The notes beneath the pieces are model-generated. The model had not been told where the DNA came from. It saw nothing but the letters and a program-made list of their open reading frames with translations, and did no database searches. Of a stretch of DNA of 64,000 bases, positions 41,700-49,587 are shown piece by piece. Both the position numbers and the translations under genes were made by a program. Every line of letters begins with the position of its first letter. Position 1 is the stretch's first letter. This DNA comes from Branchiibius hedensis (GTDB taxonomy: Bacteria > Actinomycetota > Actinomycetes > Actinomycetales > Dermatophilaceae), in assembly GCF_900108585.1 (NCBI RefSeq), contig NZ_UESZ01000001.1:496001-560000 (forward strand). The letters run 5' to 3'.

Positions 41700-41742
41700 C
41701 CGCCTTCTTTTGGCGGGTTCGGGGGCCCACGGTTTGTGGGCC
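41700..41742 (-). other. Two small hairpins in the kdp leader
   Basis: CCGCC (41700-41704) pairs with GGCGG (41712-41716), and GGCCCAC (41724-41730) pairs with GTGGGCC (41736-41742). They lie between the putative operator repeats and the first kdp ORF, so they would sit in the leader RNA. No T-run follows on the minus strand. Possible leader control or mere chance in GC-rich DNA. Confidence 0.4.
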
Positions 41743-41775
41743 TTCTGCGATCAGACTCCGGTGGACGCTCGGGGT

Positions 41776-41813
41776 ACTAACGCCCTAACGGTTTCCGTAC
41801 GGCTCCCTAACGG
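41776..41813 (-). promoter_or_regulatory. Direct repeats upstream of kdp, candidate KdpE site
   Basis: CCCTAACGG occurs at 41783-41791 and again at 41805-41813, exactly 22 bp (two helical turns) apart, with a third related ACTAACG at 41776-41782. OmpR-type regulators such as KdpE usually bind direct repeats. The assignment is by position and spacing only. Confidence 0.5.
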
Positions 41814-41855
41814 AGGCGTCGGCGGGTCCTGGGGTCGAGGCTTGTCGTCGAGACG

Positions 41856-42269
41856 TCAGACGAGGCCGTCCAGCGGGTCCTTGTTCGACTTGCGCGCGCT
41901 CACGTACTTCTTGGCGATCAGCCACAGCAGGATCCACGAGCCGAGCGCGGTGATCAGCCAGACGATCAGCGCCGACAGGACCCAGGTGCCGACACCGTCG
42001 ATGCGCAGCCCGTCGCTGAACAGACTGGCGACCCACAACGACAGCAGCGTGGAGATGATGCCGACACCACCGAGCACCGGTGAGGCGTACTTGCGGGCCA
42101 TGTTGAAGACGAACGGGGACAACAGCGCCTGCGCAGCCACGAACACCAGGACGCCGACAATGAAGCCGCCCCAGGACAGGTGGAAGTCCTTGACGATCAG
42201 GGCAGTCACCAGGAAGGCGATAGCCGCCGACACCAGTGAGACAGCGATACTCCAAAGAAAGCGGATCAC
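41856..42269 (-). CDS. Small four-helix membrane protein (phage-holin-like superfamily)
   Basis: This 137-aa protein has four predicted membrane helices (for example IAVSLVSAAIAFLVTALIV and VLSALIVWLITALGSWILLW) and a short basic C-terminus (KKYVSARKSNKD). It resembles actinobacterial proteins annotated as phage holin family without phage context. No phage genes are nearby, so a lysis role is unlikely. Function unknown. Confidence 0.7.
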   Translation of the reverse strand: MIRFLWSIAVSLVSAAIAFLVTALIVKDFHLSWGGFIVGVLVFVAAQALLSPFVFNMARKYASPVLGGVGIISTLLSLWVASLFSDGLRIDGVGTWVLSALIVWLITALGSWILLWLIAKKYVSARKSNKDPLDGLV

Positions 42270-42372
42270 GGCAGGTGTCCTTCCGGGCCTGGTGCGAAAT
42301 AGGTTGCCTCCAACCTATCGACCAAGACGGCCGGCGCGGCGCTGCACGCGCGAATGGCACAAAGTCAAAAAG

Positions 42373-42444
42373 TGCCCCCGGCAGGATTCGAACCTGCGCT
42401 CCCGCCTCCGGAGGGCGGTGCTCTATCCCCTGAGCTACGGGGGC
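42373..42444 (-). tRNA. tRNA-Arg (anticodon CCG)
   Basis: On the minus strand the 72-nt gene folds with acceptor GCCCCCG/CGGGGGC, D-arm GCTC...GAGC, anticodon arm CCGCC-CTCCGGA-GGCGG (anticodon CCG), a 4-base variable loop and T-arm GCAGG-TTCGAAT-CCTGC; the discriminator is A. CCA is not encoded. A short T-run (CTTTTTG) follows within ten bases, a plausible transcription end. Confidence 0.97.
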
Positions 42445-42564
42445 GCGCATGCACCGCGGACGGTGACTGCGACACGCAAGGCTAACACCGACCGGGCAGT
42501 GCTCCTGACCACCGCCTAGCGTCCACGGACCAGACGGGATGCGCTGCGATCGGTGTGGCGCCGG

Positions 42565-42570
42565 TATTTT
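42565..42570 (+). promoter_or_regulatory. -10 box of a probable leaderless lysA transcript
   Basis: TATTTT lies eight bases before the ATG at 42579 and there is no ribosome binding site between them, which suggests transcription begins at or one to two bases before the start codon. Confidence 0.4.
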
Positions 42571-42578
42571 GGCCGGTG

Positions 42579-43955
42579 ATGAACGCCGCACCCGCCACCA
42601 CCCTGTCCGCCGTCTGGCCGGCGGGCACCCAGCGAACCCCTGAAGGCGCTCTGCGGATCGCCGGCCACGACCTGCGGGACGTCGCCGCGCAGTACGGCAC
42701 CCCGGCGTACCTGATGGACGAGGCGGACATCCGGGCCCGGGCCCGCGCGTTCAAGCAGGCGTTCAGTGAGGCGTTCGGTGCGATCGGCACCCAGGCGGAC
42801 GTTTTCTACGCCGGCAAAGCGTTTCTGTGTACGCCGATGGCGCGCCTCCTGCTCGAGGAGGGCCTGAGCCTGGACGTGTGCACCGGCGGCGAACTCGCCG
42901 TGGCCCGCAAGGCGGGCTTCCCCGGCGCGAAGATCGGCCTGCACGGCAACAACAAGTCCGTGCCGGAGATCGAGGATGCCATCACGTACGGCGTGGGGCG
43001 GCTGATCGTCGACTCGTTCGAGGAGATCGAGCGCGTGGCCAGCATCGCGTCGGCGCACGGGGTCGTCCAGGGCGTCATGCTGCGGGTGAAGACCGGTGTC
43101 GAGGCGCACACCCACGAATTCATCGCCACGGCCCACGAGGATCAGAAGTTCGGGTTCAGCCTCGCCGACGGGCAGCTGATGGACGCGGTCGGGCGTGTCC
43201 TGAAACACCCGGAAGCGCTGCGACTGTTGGGTTTTCACTCCCACATCGGGTCACAGATCTTCGACTCCGAGGGCTTCGCGGTCGCTGCGGAGCGACTCAT
43301 CCACGTCCAGCTGCAGGTCGCACAGGAGCACGGGATCGTGCTGCCCGAGCTCGACCTCGGCGGCGGCTTCGGCATCGCCTACACCGATGACGACACCCCG
43401 CTCACCCCGCAGCAACTCGCCGAGCAGCTGGCCGGCATCGTGCAGCGCGCCTGCGACGCGGTCGGCCATCCGGTGCCGCACATCAGCATCGAGCCGGGCC
43501 GGGCGATCGTCGGTCCCGCAGGCGTCACCCTCTACGAGGTCGGGACGGTCAAGCCGGTGCACGCCACCGACGAACTCACCCGCTACTACGTGTCGGTCGA
43601 CGGCGGCATGAGCGACAACCCCCGCCCCGCGCTCTACCAGGCCGACTACACAGCGCAGCTCGCCGACCGGACCAGCGACGCCGCACCCGTCACCGCGCGG
43701 GTGGTCGGAAAGCATTGCGAGAGTGGCGACATCGTCGTCCGCGATGTCCAACTGCCCGGCGACATCCAGGCCGGCGACCTGCTCGCCGTCCCCGCCACCG
43801 GCGCCTACTGCCGGTCGCTGTCCAGCCAGTACAACCACGTGCCGCGGCCACCGGTCATCGCGCTGCGCGACGGCGGTAGCAGGGTGTGGATCCGGCGCGA
43901 GACCATTGACGATTTGCTGGCCCTAGAAGTCGAGGAAGCGGAGGGGGAGGAATGA
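42579..43955 (+). CDS. lysA: Diaminopimelate decarboxylase
   Basis: This 458-aa PLP enzyme makes L-lysine from meso-diaminopimelate. The PLP lysine lies in DVFYAGKAFLC (about residue 76), followed by LLGFHSHIGSQ, GGGFGIAY, SIEPGRAIVG and the active-site SVDGGMSDNPRP. ATG 42579 is used, eight codons into the open frame. It heads a cluster lysA-hom-thrC-thrB with 4-base overlaps, so lysine and threonine/methionine branches are expressed together. Confidence 0.97.
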   Translation: MNAAPATTLSAVWPAGTQRTPEGALRIAGHDLRDVAAQYGTPAYLMDEADIRARARAFKQAFSEAFGAIGTQADVFYAGKAFLCTPMARLLLEEGLSLDVCTGGELAVARKAGFPGAKIGLHGNNKSVPEIEDAITYGVGRLIVDSFEEIERVASIASAHGVVQGVMLRVKTGVEAHTHEFIATAHEDQKFGFSLADGQLMDAVGRVLKHPEALRLLGFHSHIGSQIFDSEGFAVAAERLIHVQLQVAQEHGIVLPELDLGGGFGIAYTDDDTPLTPQQLAEQLAGIVQRACDAVGHPVPHISIEPGRAIVGPAGVTLYEVGTVKPVHATDELTRYYVSVDGGMSDNPRPALYQADYTAQLADRTSDAAPVTARVVGKHCESGDIVVRDVQLPGDIQAGDLLAVPATGAYCRSLSSQYNHVPRPPVIALRDGGSRVWIRRETIDDLLALEVEEAEGEE

Positions 43956-45250
43956 GCGTACGTATCGCCCTGTTGGGGTGCGGCGTGGTCGGTTCGGCGG
44001 TTGCGAAACGGCTGATCGAGCACTCGGACGAGTTGACCGAACGCGTCGGTGACCGGCTCGAGCTGGTGGGGGTCGCCGTACGCGATGTGTCCAAGCCTCG
44101 CCCCGAATCCGGTGTCCCCGCAGAGCTTTTCACCGATGACGCTGAGGAATTGGTGACCCGCGCCGACGTCGTCGTGGAGTTGATGGGCGGCATCGAGCCG
44201 GCCCGCACCCTGCTGCTGAAGGCCATCGAGCACGGCGCGAGCGTCGTCACTGCCAACAAAGCCCTGCTCGGTGAGGACGGTCCGTCGCTCTACGCCGCCG
44301 CCGCCGAGGCCAACGTCGACTTCTCCTTCGAAGCTGCCGTCGCCGGGGCCATCCCGTTGATCCGTCCCCTGCGAATCTCGCTGGCCGGTGACGACGTGCA
44401 CCGGGTGATGGGCATCGTCAACGGCACCACGAACTTCATCCTCGACAAGATGGACCGCACCGGCGCCGACTTCGCCGACGTGCTGGCCGAGGCACAGGAG
44501 TTGGGGTACGCCGAGGCCGACCCGACCGCGGACGTCGAGGGGTACGACGCCCGGGCCAAGGCGGCGATCCTGGCCTCCCTGGCGTTCCACACCCGGGTGT
44601 CCTCCGCCGAGGTCTATTGCGAGGGCATCACGGCCATCACCGCCGACGACATCCGTGCAGCCCGCAAGGCCGGGCTGGTCATCAAGCTGCTGGCGATCTG
44701 TGAGCGGGTCACCGACGAGGAGGGCAGCGCGGCGATCAGCGCACGCGTCCACCCAGCTCTGCTGCCACGTTCGCACCCGCTGGCCAGCGTCCGTGAGGCG
44801 TTCAACGCGGTCTTCGTCGAGACGCAGCTGGCCGGCGAATTGATGTTCTACGGTCGCGGCGCGGGCGGCGAGCCCACGGCCTCGGCGGTTCTCGGCGACC
44901 TGGTCCAGGCCGCGCGTAACCGGCTGGTCGGCCGGGCGGGTCCGGGGGAGTTGGCCTACGCGGCCTTCCCGATCCAGACCATCGGAGCCGCGTACACGGC
45001 GTACTTCATCCGTCTTCGGGTGAAGGATCGCCCCGGTGTGCTTGCTGCCGTATCGAATGTGTTTGCAGCGCAAGGTGTTTCGATCGAGAGCATGCGTCAG
45101 AACAAAGACCGCACCGATCCCGAACTCGCCTCCCTGCACCTGGTCACGCACCGGGCGCAAGAGGGTGCGCTGGCCGGGACGGTCAAGCAGTTGCAGGATC
45201 TCGACGAGGTCGATTCGGTCGACTCCGTCATGCGAGTAGAAGGGCTGTGA
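43952..45250 (+). CDS. hom: Homoserine dehydrogenase
   Basis: This 432-aa enzyme reduces aspartate semialdehyde to homoserine. The N-terminal NAD(P) site is [14 protein letters not shown], the catalytic part has [11 protein letters not shown], and a C-terminal ACT domain (about 350-428; [15 protein letters not shown]) gives feedback control by threonine in relatives. The ATG overlaps the lysA stop (ATGA) after a purine-rich GGGGGAGG. Confidence 0.97.
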   Translation: MSVRIALLGCGVVGSAVAKRLIEHSDELTERVGDRLELVGVAVRDVSKPRPESGVPAELFTDDAEELVTRADVVVELMGGIEPARTLLLKAIEHGASVVTANKALLGEDGPSLYAAAAEANVDFSFEAAVAGAIPLIRPLRISLAGDDVHRVMGIVNGTTNFILDKMDRTGADFADVLAEAQELGYAEADPTADVEGYDARAKAAILASLAFHTRVSSAEVYCEGITAITADDIRAARKAGLVIKLLAICERVTDEEGSAAISARVHPALLPRSHPLASVREAFNAVFVETQLAGELMFYGRGAGGEPTASAVLGDLVQAARNRLVGRAGPGELAYAAFPIQTIGAAYTAYFIRLRVKDRPGVLAAVSNVFAAQGVSIESMRQNKDRTDPELASLHLVTHRAQEGALAGTVKQLQDLDEVDSVDSVMRVEGL

Positions 45251-46332
45251 GCGTGGCTCACCAATGGCGCGGGGTCATCCGCGAGTACGCCGATCGGTTG
45301 CCGATGCTGGAGGGTGCGCCGGTCATCACCCTCGGCGAGGGCGGCACCCCGCTGATCCCGGCGGAGAAGTTGAGCAAGCTGGTCGGGGCGAACGTCTACG
45401 TGAAGTTCGAGGGGCTCAACCCGACCGGCTCCTTCAAGGACCGCGGCATGACGACCGCGATCTCGATGGCGGCCAAGTCGGGGGCCAAAGCGGTGATCTG
45501 CGCTTCGACGGGTAACACGTCCGCGTCGGCGGCGGCCTACGCCACCAAGGCGGGCATGACCTGCGGCGTACTCGTGCCCGACGGCAAGATCGCGATGGGC
45601 AAGCTGTCCCAGGCGATCGCGCACGGCGCCCAGTTGCTGCAGGTCGAGGGCAACTTCGATGACTGCCTGACCCTGGCCCGCAAACTCGGCGAGGCCTACC
45701 CCGTCGACCTGGTCAACTCGGTCAACCCGGCGCGCATCGAGGGGCAGAAGACCGCATCCTTCGAGGTCATCGACGTGCTGGGCGATGCGCCCGACATCCA
45801 CTGCCTGCCGGTCGGCAACGCCGGCAACATCACGGCGTACTGGAAGGGATACAGCGAGGCCGCTGTCGGCGACGACGCGATCGCGACCAAGCGCCCGGCG
45901 ATGTGGGGCTTCCAGGCGGCCGGCGCGGCACCCATCGTGCTCGGCCACCCGGTCGACCAGCCGGAGACGGTGGCCACGGCCATCCGGATCGGCAACCCGG
46001 CATCGTGGAAGCAGGCCATCGCGGCCCGTGAGGAATCCGGCGGCATCATCGACTCCGTCACCGACGAGCGCATCCTCGCGGCGCACCGGCTGCTGTCCTC
46101 GACCGAGGGAATCTTCGTGGAGCCGGGCAGCGCGGCGTCCATCGCCGGGCTGCTGCAGCAGCACGAGCGCGGTGCGATCCCGGCCGGCGCAACCATCGTC
46201 TGCACGGTGACCGGGCACGGCTTGAAGGACCCCGACTGGGCGCTCAAGGAAGCTGACGGCTCGGCCGTCAATCCCACCCGGGTCCCGGTCGACGCTTTCA
46301 CCGTGGCCAGTGCGCTCGGCCTCGAGGGCTGA
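45247..46332 (+). CDS. thrC: Threonine synthase
   Basis: This 361-aa PLP enzyme converts O-phosphohomoserine to threonine. The PLP lysine is in [14 protein letters not shown] (about residue 65), with [14 protein letters not shown] and the phosphate-binding [12 protein letters not shown]. The GTG overlaps the hom stop (GTGA). It is the short (about 350-aa) class of threonine synthase usual in actinobacteria. Confidence 0.97.
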   Translation: MSVAHQWRGVIREYADRLPMLEGAPVITLGEGGTPLIPAEKLSKLVGANVYVKFEGLNPTGSFKDRGMTTAISMAAKSGAKAVICASTGNTSASAAAYATKAGMTCGVLVPDGKIAMGKLSQAIAHGAQLLQVEGNFDDCLTLARKLGEAYPVDLVNSVNPARIEGQKTASFEVIDVLGDAPDIHCLPVGNAGNITAYWKGYSEAAVGDDAIATKRPAMWGFQAAGAAPIVLGHPVDQPETVATAIRIGNPASWKQAIAAREESGGIIDSVTDERILAAHRLLSSTEGIFVEPGSAASIAGLLQQHERGAIPAGATIVCTVTGHGLKDPDWALKEADGSAVNPTRVPVDAFTVASALGLEG

Positions 46333-46333
46333 G

Positions 46334-47239
46334 ATGGCCGCGCTGGCACCCGGCGCGTCGGTGACCGTGCGGGTCCCGGCGTCGTCGGCGAACCTCGGCC
46401 CGGGATTCGACTCGATCGGGCTGGCGCTCGGCATCTACGACGAGGTGACCGCGACCGTCACCGACGGCGGCCTGTTGATCGACGTCGAGGGCGAGGGTTC
46501 TGACTCGGTGCGCCGCGACGAGGGCCATCTGGTCGTGCAGTCGATGCACACGCTGTGGAAGCGGCTGGGCGTCAGCCCGCCGGCAGGCTTGACGCTGCAC
46601 GCGCGCAACGAGATCCCGCACGCGCGGGGTGTCGGATCCTCCGCAGCCGCCATCGTGGCCGGGGTGGGTGCCGCGCTCGCGCTGACCGGCGCGTCGCTCT
46701 CCGACCCAACGGCCCTGGCACTGGTCAACGACGTTGCCGGTGACCTGGAGGGGCACCCGGACAACGCATCGGCCAGTGTGTACGGCGGGGCGACCGTCTC
46801 GTGGCGGGCGTCCGGTCGAGAGGGGTGGGAGACTGCGTCGATCCCGTTGCACGCCAACGTTTTTCCGGTGGTCTTCATCCCGGAAGCCACCTTGTCGACG
46901 CAGAAGGCGCGTGCCGCGCTGGCGCCGACCGTGCCCCTGGCCGATGCCGCGAGTGGTGCTGGTCGCACGGCCTTGCTCACCCTCGCACTCTCGCAACGGC
47001 CGGACCTGCTGTTGCCCGCGACCCGTGACTGGTTGCACCAGGAGGCACGACGACCGGCCTATCCGGAGTCGATGGCCCTGGTCGACCGGTTGCGCGATGC
47101 CGGGCATGCCGCGGTGATCTCCGGAGCGGGGCCGACCGTGCTGGTGCTGACGACCGATGCAGCAACGACCTTCAGCCCGCCCGACGGCTGGGCGCAGGTG
47201 CGTCCGGGAGTCGCCGCGATCGGCGTACATCAGATATGA
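46334..47239 (+). CDS. thrB: Homoserine kinase
   Basis: This 301-aa GHMP kinase phosphorylates homoserine. It has VPASSANLGPGFDSIGLAL near the N-terminus, the ATP loop HARGVGSSAAAIVAG (about 98-112) and the C-terminal GAGPTVL. ATG 46334 begins one base after the thrC stop. Confidence 0.96.
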   Translation: MAALAPGASVTVRVPASSANLGPGFDSIGLALGIYDEVTATVTDGGLLIDVEGEGSDSVRRDEGHLVVQSMHTLWKRLGVSPPAGLTLHARNEIPHARGVGSSAAAIVAGVGAALALTGASLSDPTALALVNDVAGDLEGHPDNASASVYGGATVSWRASGREGWETASIPLHANVFPVVFIPEATLSTQKARAALAPTVPLADAASGAGRTALLTLALSQRPDLLLPATRDWLHQEARRPAYPESMALVDRLRDAGHAAVISGAGPTVLVLTTDAATTFSPPDGWAQVRPGVAAIGVHQI

Positions 47240-47547
47240 CGCGCGGATTGTCGTCGATTTCACGTTTCTGCCGACGGTCGGTGTACGGTTGTCCCAGCAC
47301 CGAGATCTCGGTGACCGCGCCGACGGAAGCGCTCTGTGAATCTCTCGCTCAGCGATCCTTTCCCGACGCATGATCGGAACCCCCCGACGGTCACCCAGCG
47401 GTGCCACCCTTTGACTGTTCTTGCCCTACCCGCTCGCGGGTGGTCAGCACGGCGGTCGTGACTCCAGGCAGTACGCCGGGGTCGTACCTCAAGAGGACGC
47501 CTCATTCGCAGAGCCGATCGGCTGGATGAGGGGAAGGAAAATTCTTC
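47240..47547 (+). promoter_or_regulatory. rho leader region without a gene
   Basis: These 308 bases hold no ORF I can support. They contain a small palindrome CCCGCTCGCGGG (47430-47441) and the strong ribosome binding site GGGGAAGGAA before rho. Long leaders ahead of rho often carry autoregulation sites in other bacteria; no specific structure could be fixed by eye. Confidence 0.35.
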
Positions 47548-49506
47548 GTGACTGAAACCACCGAGCGGGTCACGGCTCGCGGTTCGTTGAGCACTCTGAA
47601 ACTCGACGAACTCAAGCAACTCGCATCGACCATGGGCATCAGCGGCACTTCGAAAATGCGCAAGAGCGATCTGCTCGAGGCCATTCGTGCCGGTCGTGAC
47701 GGCGGATCCCGCCGCGCGACTGCCCCCACCACTGCACCCGCGCCGGAGTCGGCCGCGCAGGCTCCGGCCGCGCCGGCCGTCGAGACGGCAGCGCCGGAGC
47801 GCTCCGTGGAGCAGCCGGCCGAGACCCGCAGTGCGGATGCGGACTCCCACCAGCAGCGGGACCGCCGCGCTGAGGCTCCCGCTGAGTCCCGCGCCGACGC
47901 TGACGCCGAGGGCGACGAGCGCGGCACCGCCGAACGTGGGCAGCGTCGCAACAACAACAGCGATCGCAACCACGGTGACCGGGGCCAGAACAACGGCAAC
48001 CAGGGCGACGGCAACCGCAACAACGGTGACCGGGGCCAGAACAACCGCGGCAACCGCGGTCAGCAGAACAACAACCGCGGCGATCGTGCGCAGGGCGGCA
48101 CCGACCGCTCGCAGAACACCAACGAGCGCGGCAACCGCAACGACGGCGGCAACAACAACGATCGCAACACCGGCGACCGGAACAACAACGACCGCAACAA
48201 CAACGACCGCAACAGCGGCGGCAACGACAGCTGGAACAACGACGGGCCCAACTCCCGCCGGCGCCAGCGCGGCCGGGACCGCAAGCGCGGCCGGGGCGGT
48301 CGCGAGGACTTCGGCGACGTCGACACCCAGATCCGCGAGGACGACGTCCTGATCCCGGTCGCGGGCATCGTCGACGTCTTCGACAACTACGCCTTCGTGC
48401 GGACCAGCGGTTACCTGCCCGGTCCGAACGACGTCTACGTGCCGATGGGCATGATCAAGCGCAACGGGCTGCGCAAGGGTGACGCGGTCACCGGTGCCGT
48501 TCGCGCGCCGCGGGACAACGACCAGCAGCAGTCGCAGCAGTCCAACCGGCAGAAGTTCAACGCGTTGGTGCGCTTGGACACGGTCAACGGGCTGGACCCG
48601 GAGAAGGCCAAGCAGCGCCCGGAATTCGGCAAGCTGACCCCGCTCTACCCGCAGGAGCGGCTGCGGTTGGAGACCGAGCCCAACGTGCTGACGACCCGGA
48701 TGATCGACCTGGTCGCGCCGATCGGTAAGGGTCAGCGCGGTCTGATCGTGGCGCCGGCCAAGGCCGGTAAGACGATGATCATGCAGGCCATCGCCAACGC
48801 GATCAGCACCAACAACCCCGAATGCCACCTCATGGTCGTGCTCGTCGACGAGCGCCCTGAAGAGGTCACGGACATGCAGCGCGCGGTCAAGGGTGAGGTC
48901 ATCGCCTCGACCTTCGACCGTCCGGCCGACGACCACACGACGGTCGCCGAGCTCGCGGTCGAGCGGGCCAAGCGCCTGGTCGAAGCCGGTTCGGACGTGG
49001 TGATCCTGCTGGACTCGATCACCAAACTGGGTCGCGCCTACAACCTGGCGGCTCCCGCCAGCGGCCGGATCATGTCCGGTGGTGTGGACTCCAGCGCGCT
49101 CTACCCGCCGAAGAAGTTCTTCGGTGCAGCGCGCAACATCGAGCACGGCGGTTCGCTCACGATCCTAGCGACCGCGCTGATCGAGACCGGCTCCCGGATG
49201 GACGAGGTGATCTTCGAGGAGTTCAAGGGCACCGGCAACATGGAGCTGCGCCTGTCGCGCCAGCTCGCCGAGCGCCGGATCTTCCCGGCGGTCGACGTCA
49301 ACGCCTCCGGTACCCGTCGTGAAGAGATCCTGCTGGGCGCCGACGAGCTGAAGATCATGTGGAAGCTGCGCCGGGTGCTGGCCGCCCTGGACCAGCAGCA
49401 GTCCCTGGAACTGCTGCTCGACCGGTTGAAGAAGACCAAGTCGAACGTCGAGTTCCTGATGCAGGTGCAGCAGACCAGCTCGATCAAGCTGGACGACGAA
49501 GACTGA
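47548..49506 (+). CDS. rho: Transcription termination factor Rho with an Asn-rich insertion
   Basis: This 652-aa hexameric helicase ends transcription. Rho_N (about 15-50), an Ala/Pro/Glu-rich stretch (55-130), an Asn/Asp/Arg/Gly-rich disordered insertion (about 130-235; DRNNNDRNNNDRNSGGN), the RNA-binding cold-shock-like domain (about 260-330) and the ATPase core follow in order. Walker A is APAKAGKTMI, with VVLVDERPEEVTDM and VILLDSITKLGRAYN. Actinobacterial Rho proteins carry long basic insertions that widen RNA use; the heavy Asn content is notable in a high-GC genome. GTG 47548 is the start. Confidence 0.97.
   Translation: MTETTERVTARGSLSTLKLDELKQLASTMGISGTSKMRKSDLLEAIRAGRDGGSRRATAPTTAPAPESAAQAPAAPAVETAAPERSVEQPAETRSADADSHQQRDRRAEAPAESRADADAEGDERGTAERGQRRNNNSDRNHGDRGQNNGNQGDGNRNNGDRGQNNRGNRGQQNNNRGDRAQGGTDRSQNTNERGNRNDGGNNNDRNTGDRNNNDRNNNDRNSGGNDSWNNDGPNSRRRQRGRDRKRGRGGREDFGDVDTQIREDDVLIPVAGIVDVFDNYAFVRTSGYLPGPNDVYVPMGMIKRNGLRKGDAVTGAVRAPRDNDQQQSQQSNRQKFNALVRLDTVNGLDPEKAKQRPEFGKLTPLYPQERLRLETEPNVLTTRMIDLVAPIGKGQRGLIVAPAKAGKTMIMQAIANAISTNNPECHLMVVLVDERPEEVTDMQRAVKGEVIASTFDRPADDHTTVAELAVERAKRLVEAGSDVVILLDSITKLGRAYNLAAPASGRIMSGGVDSSALYPPKKFFGAARNIEHGGSLTILATALIETGSRMDEVIFEEFKGTGNMELRLSRQLAERRIFPAVDVNASGTRREEILLGADELKIMWKLRRVLAALDQQQSLELLLDRLKKTKSNVEFLMQVQQTSSIKLDDED
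47973..48045 (+). repeat. Direct repeats inside the rho insertion
   Basis: CGGTGACCGGGGCCAGAACA (47973-47992) recurs at 48024-48043, 51 bp apart and in frame, encoding GDRGQNN twice. Further AAC/GACCGC-rich units follow at about 48170-48215 (NNNDR repeats). The insertion therefore appears to have grown by in-frame duplication. Confidence 0.85.
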
Positions 49507-49518
49507 TCTATCGCACGG

Positions 49519-49551
49519 AAAGGGCCGGGAGACAACGTCTCCCGGCCCTTT
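49519..49551 (+). terminator. Intrinsic terminator of rho
   Basis: AAAGGGCCGGGAGAC and GTCTCCCGGCCCTTT form a perfect 15-bp stem with a 3-base loop (AAC), 13 bases after the rho stop. The T-run is short (TTT). The symmetric A/T ends mean it could serve both strands, including the convergent amidase gene. Confidence 0.9.
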
Positions 49552-49587
49552 CGCCTGTCCGCCGCGGGGGACAGGCCGTGCGTCAGA

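Noticed and set aside
41690-41855. c-di-AMP (ydaO-type) riboswitch before kdp
   Set aside because: The leader has only two short hairpins and lacks the conserved long aptamer core; it is too short.
41856-42269. Prophage remnant because of the holin-like protein
   Set aside because: No other phage gene, integrase or attachment repeat; such proteins occur as housekeeping membrane proteins in actinobacteria.
42373-42444. Integration site at the tRNA-Arg gene
   Set aside because: No integrase and no repeated tRNA 3' end in the window; both flanks are core genes.
47260-49146. A 628-codon open frame opposite rho with a Val/Ala repeat region
   Set aside because: The low-complexity stretch is the antisense of the Asn/Asp/Arg repeats in Rho; no independent evidence.
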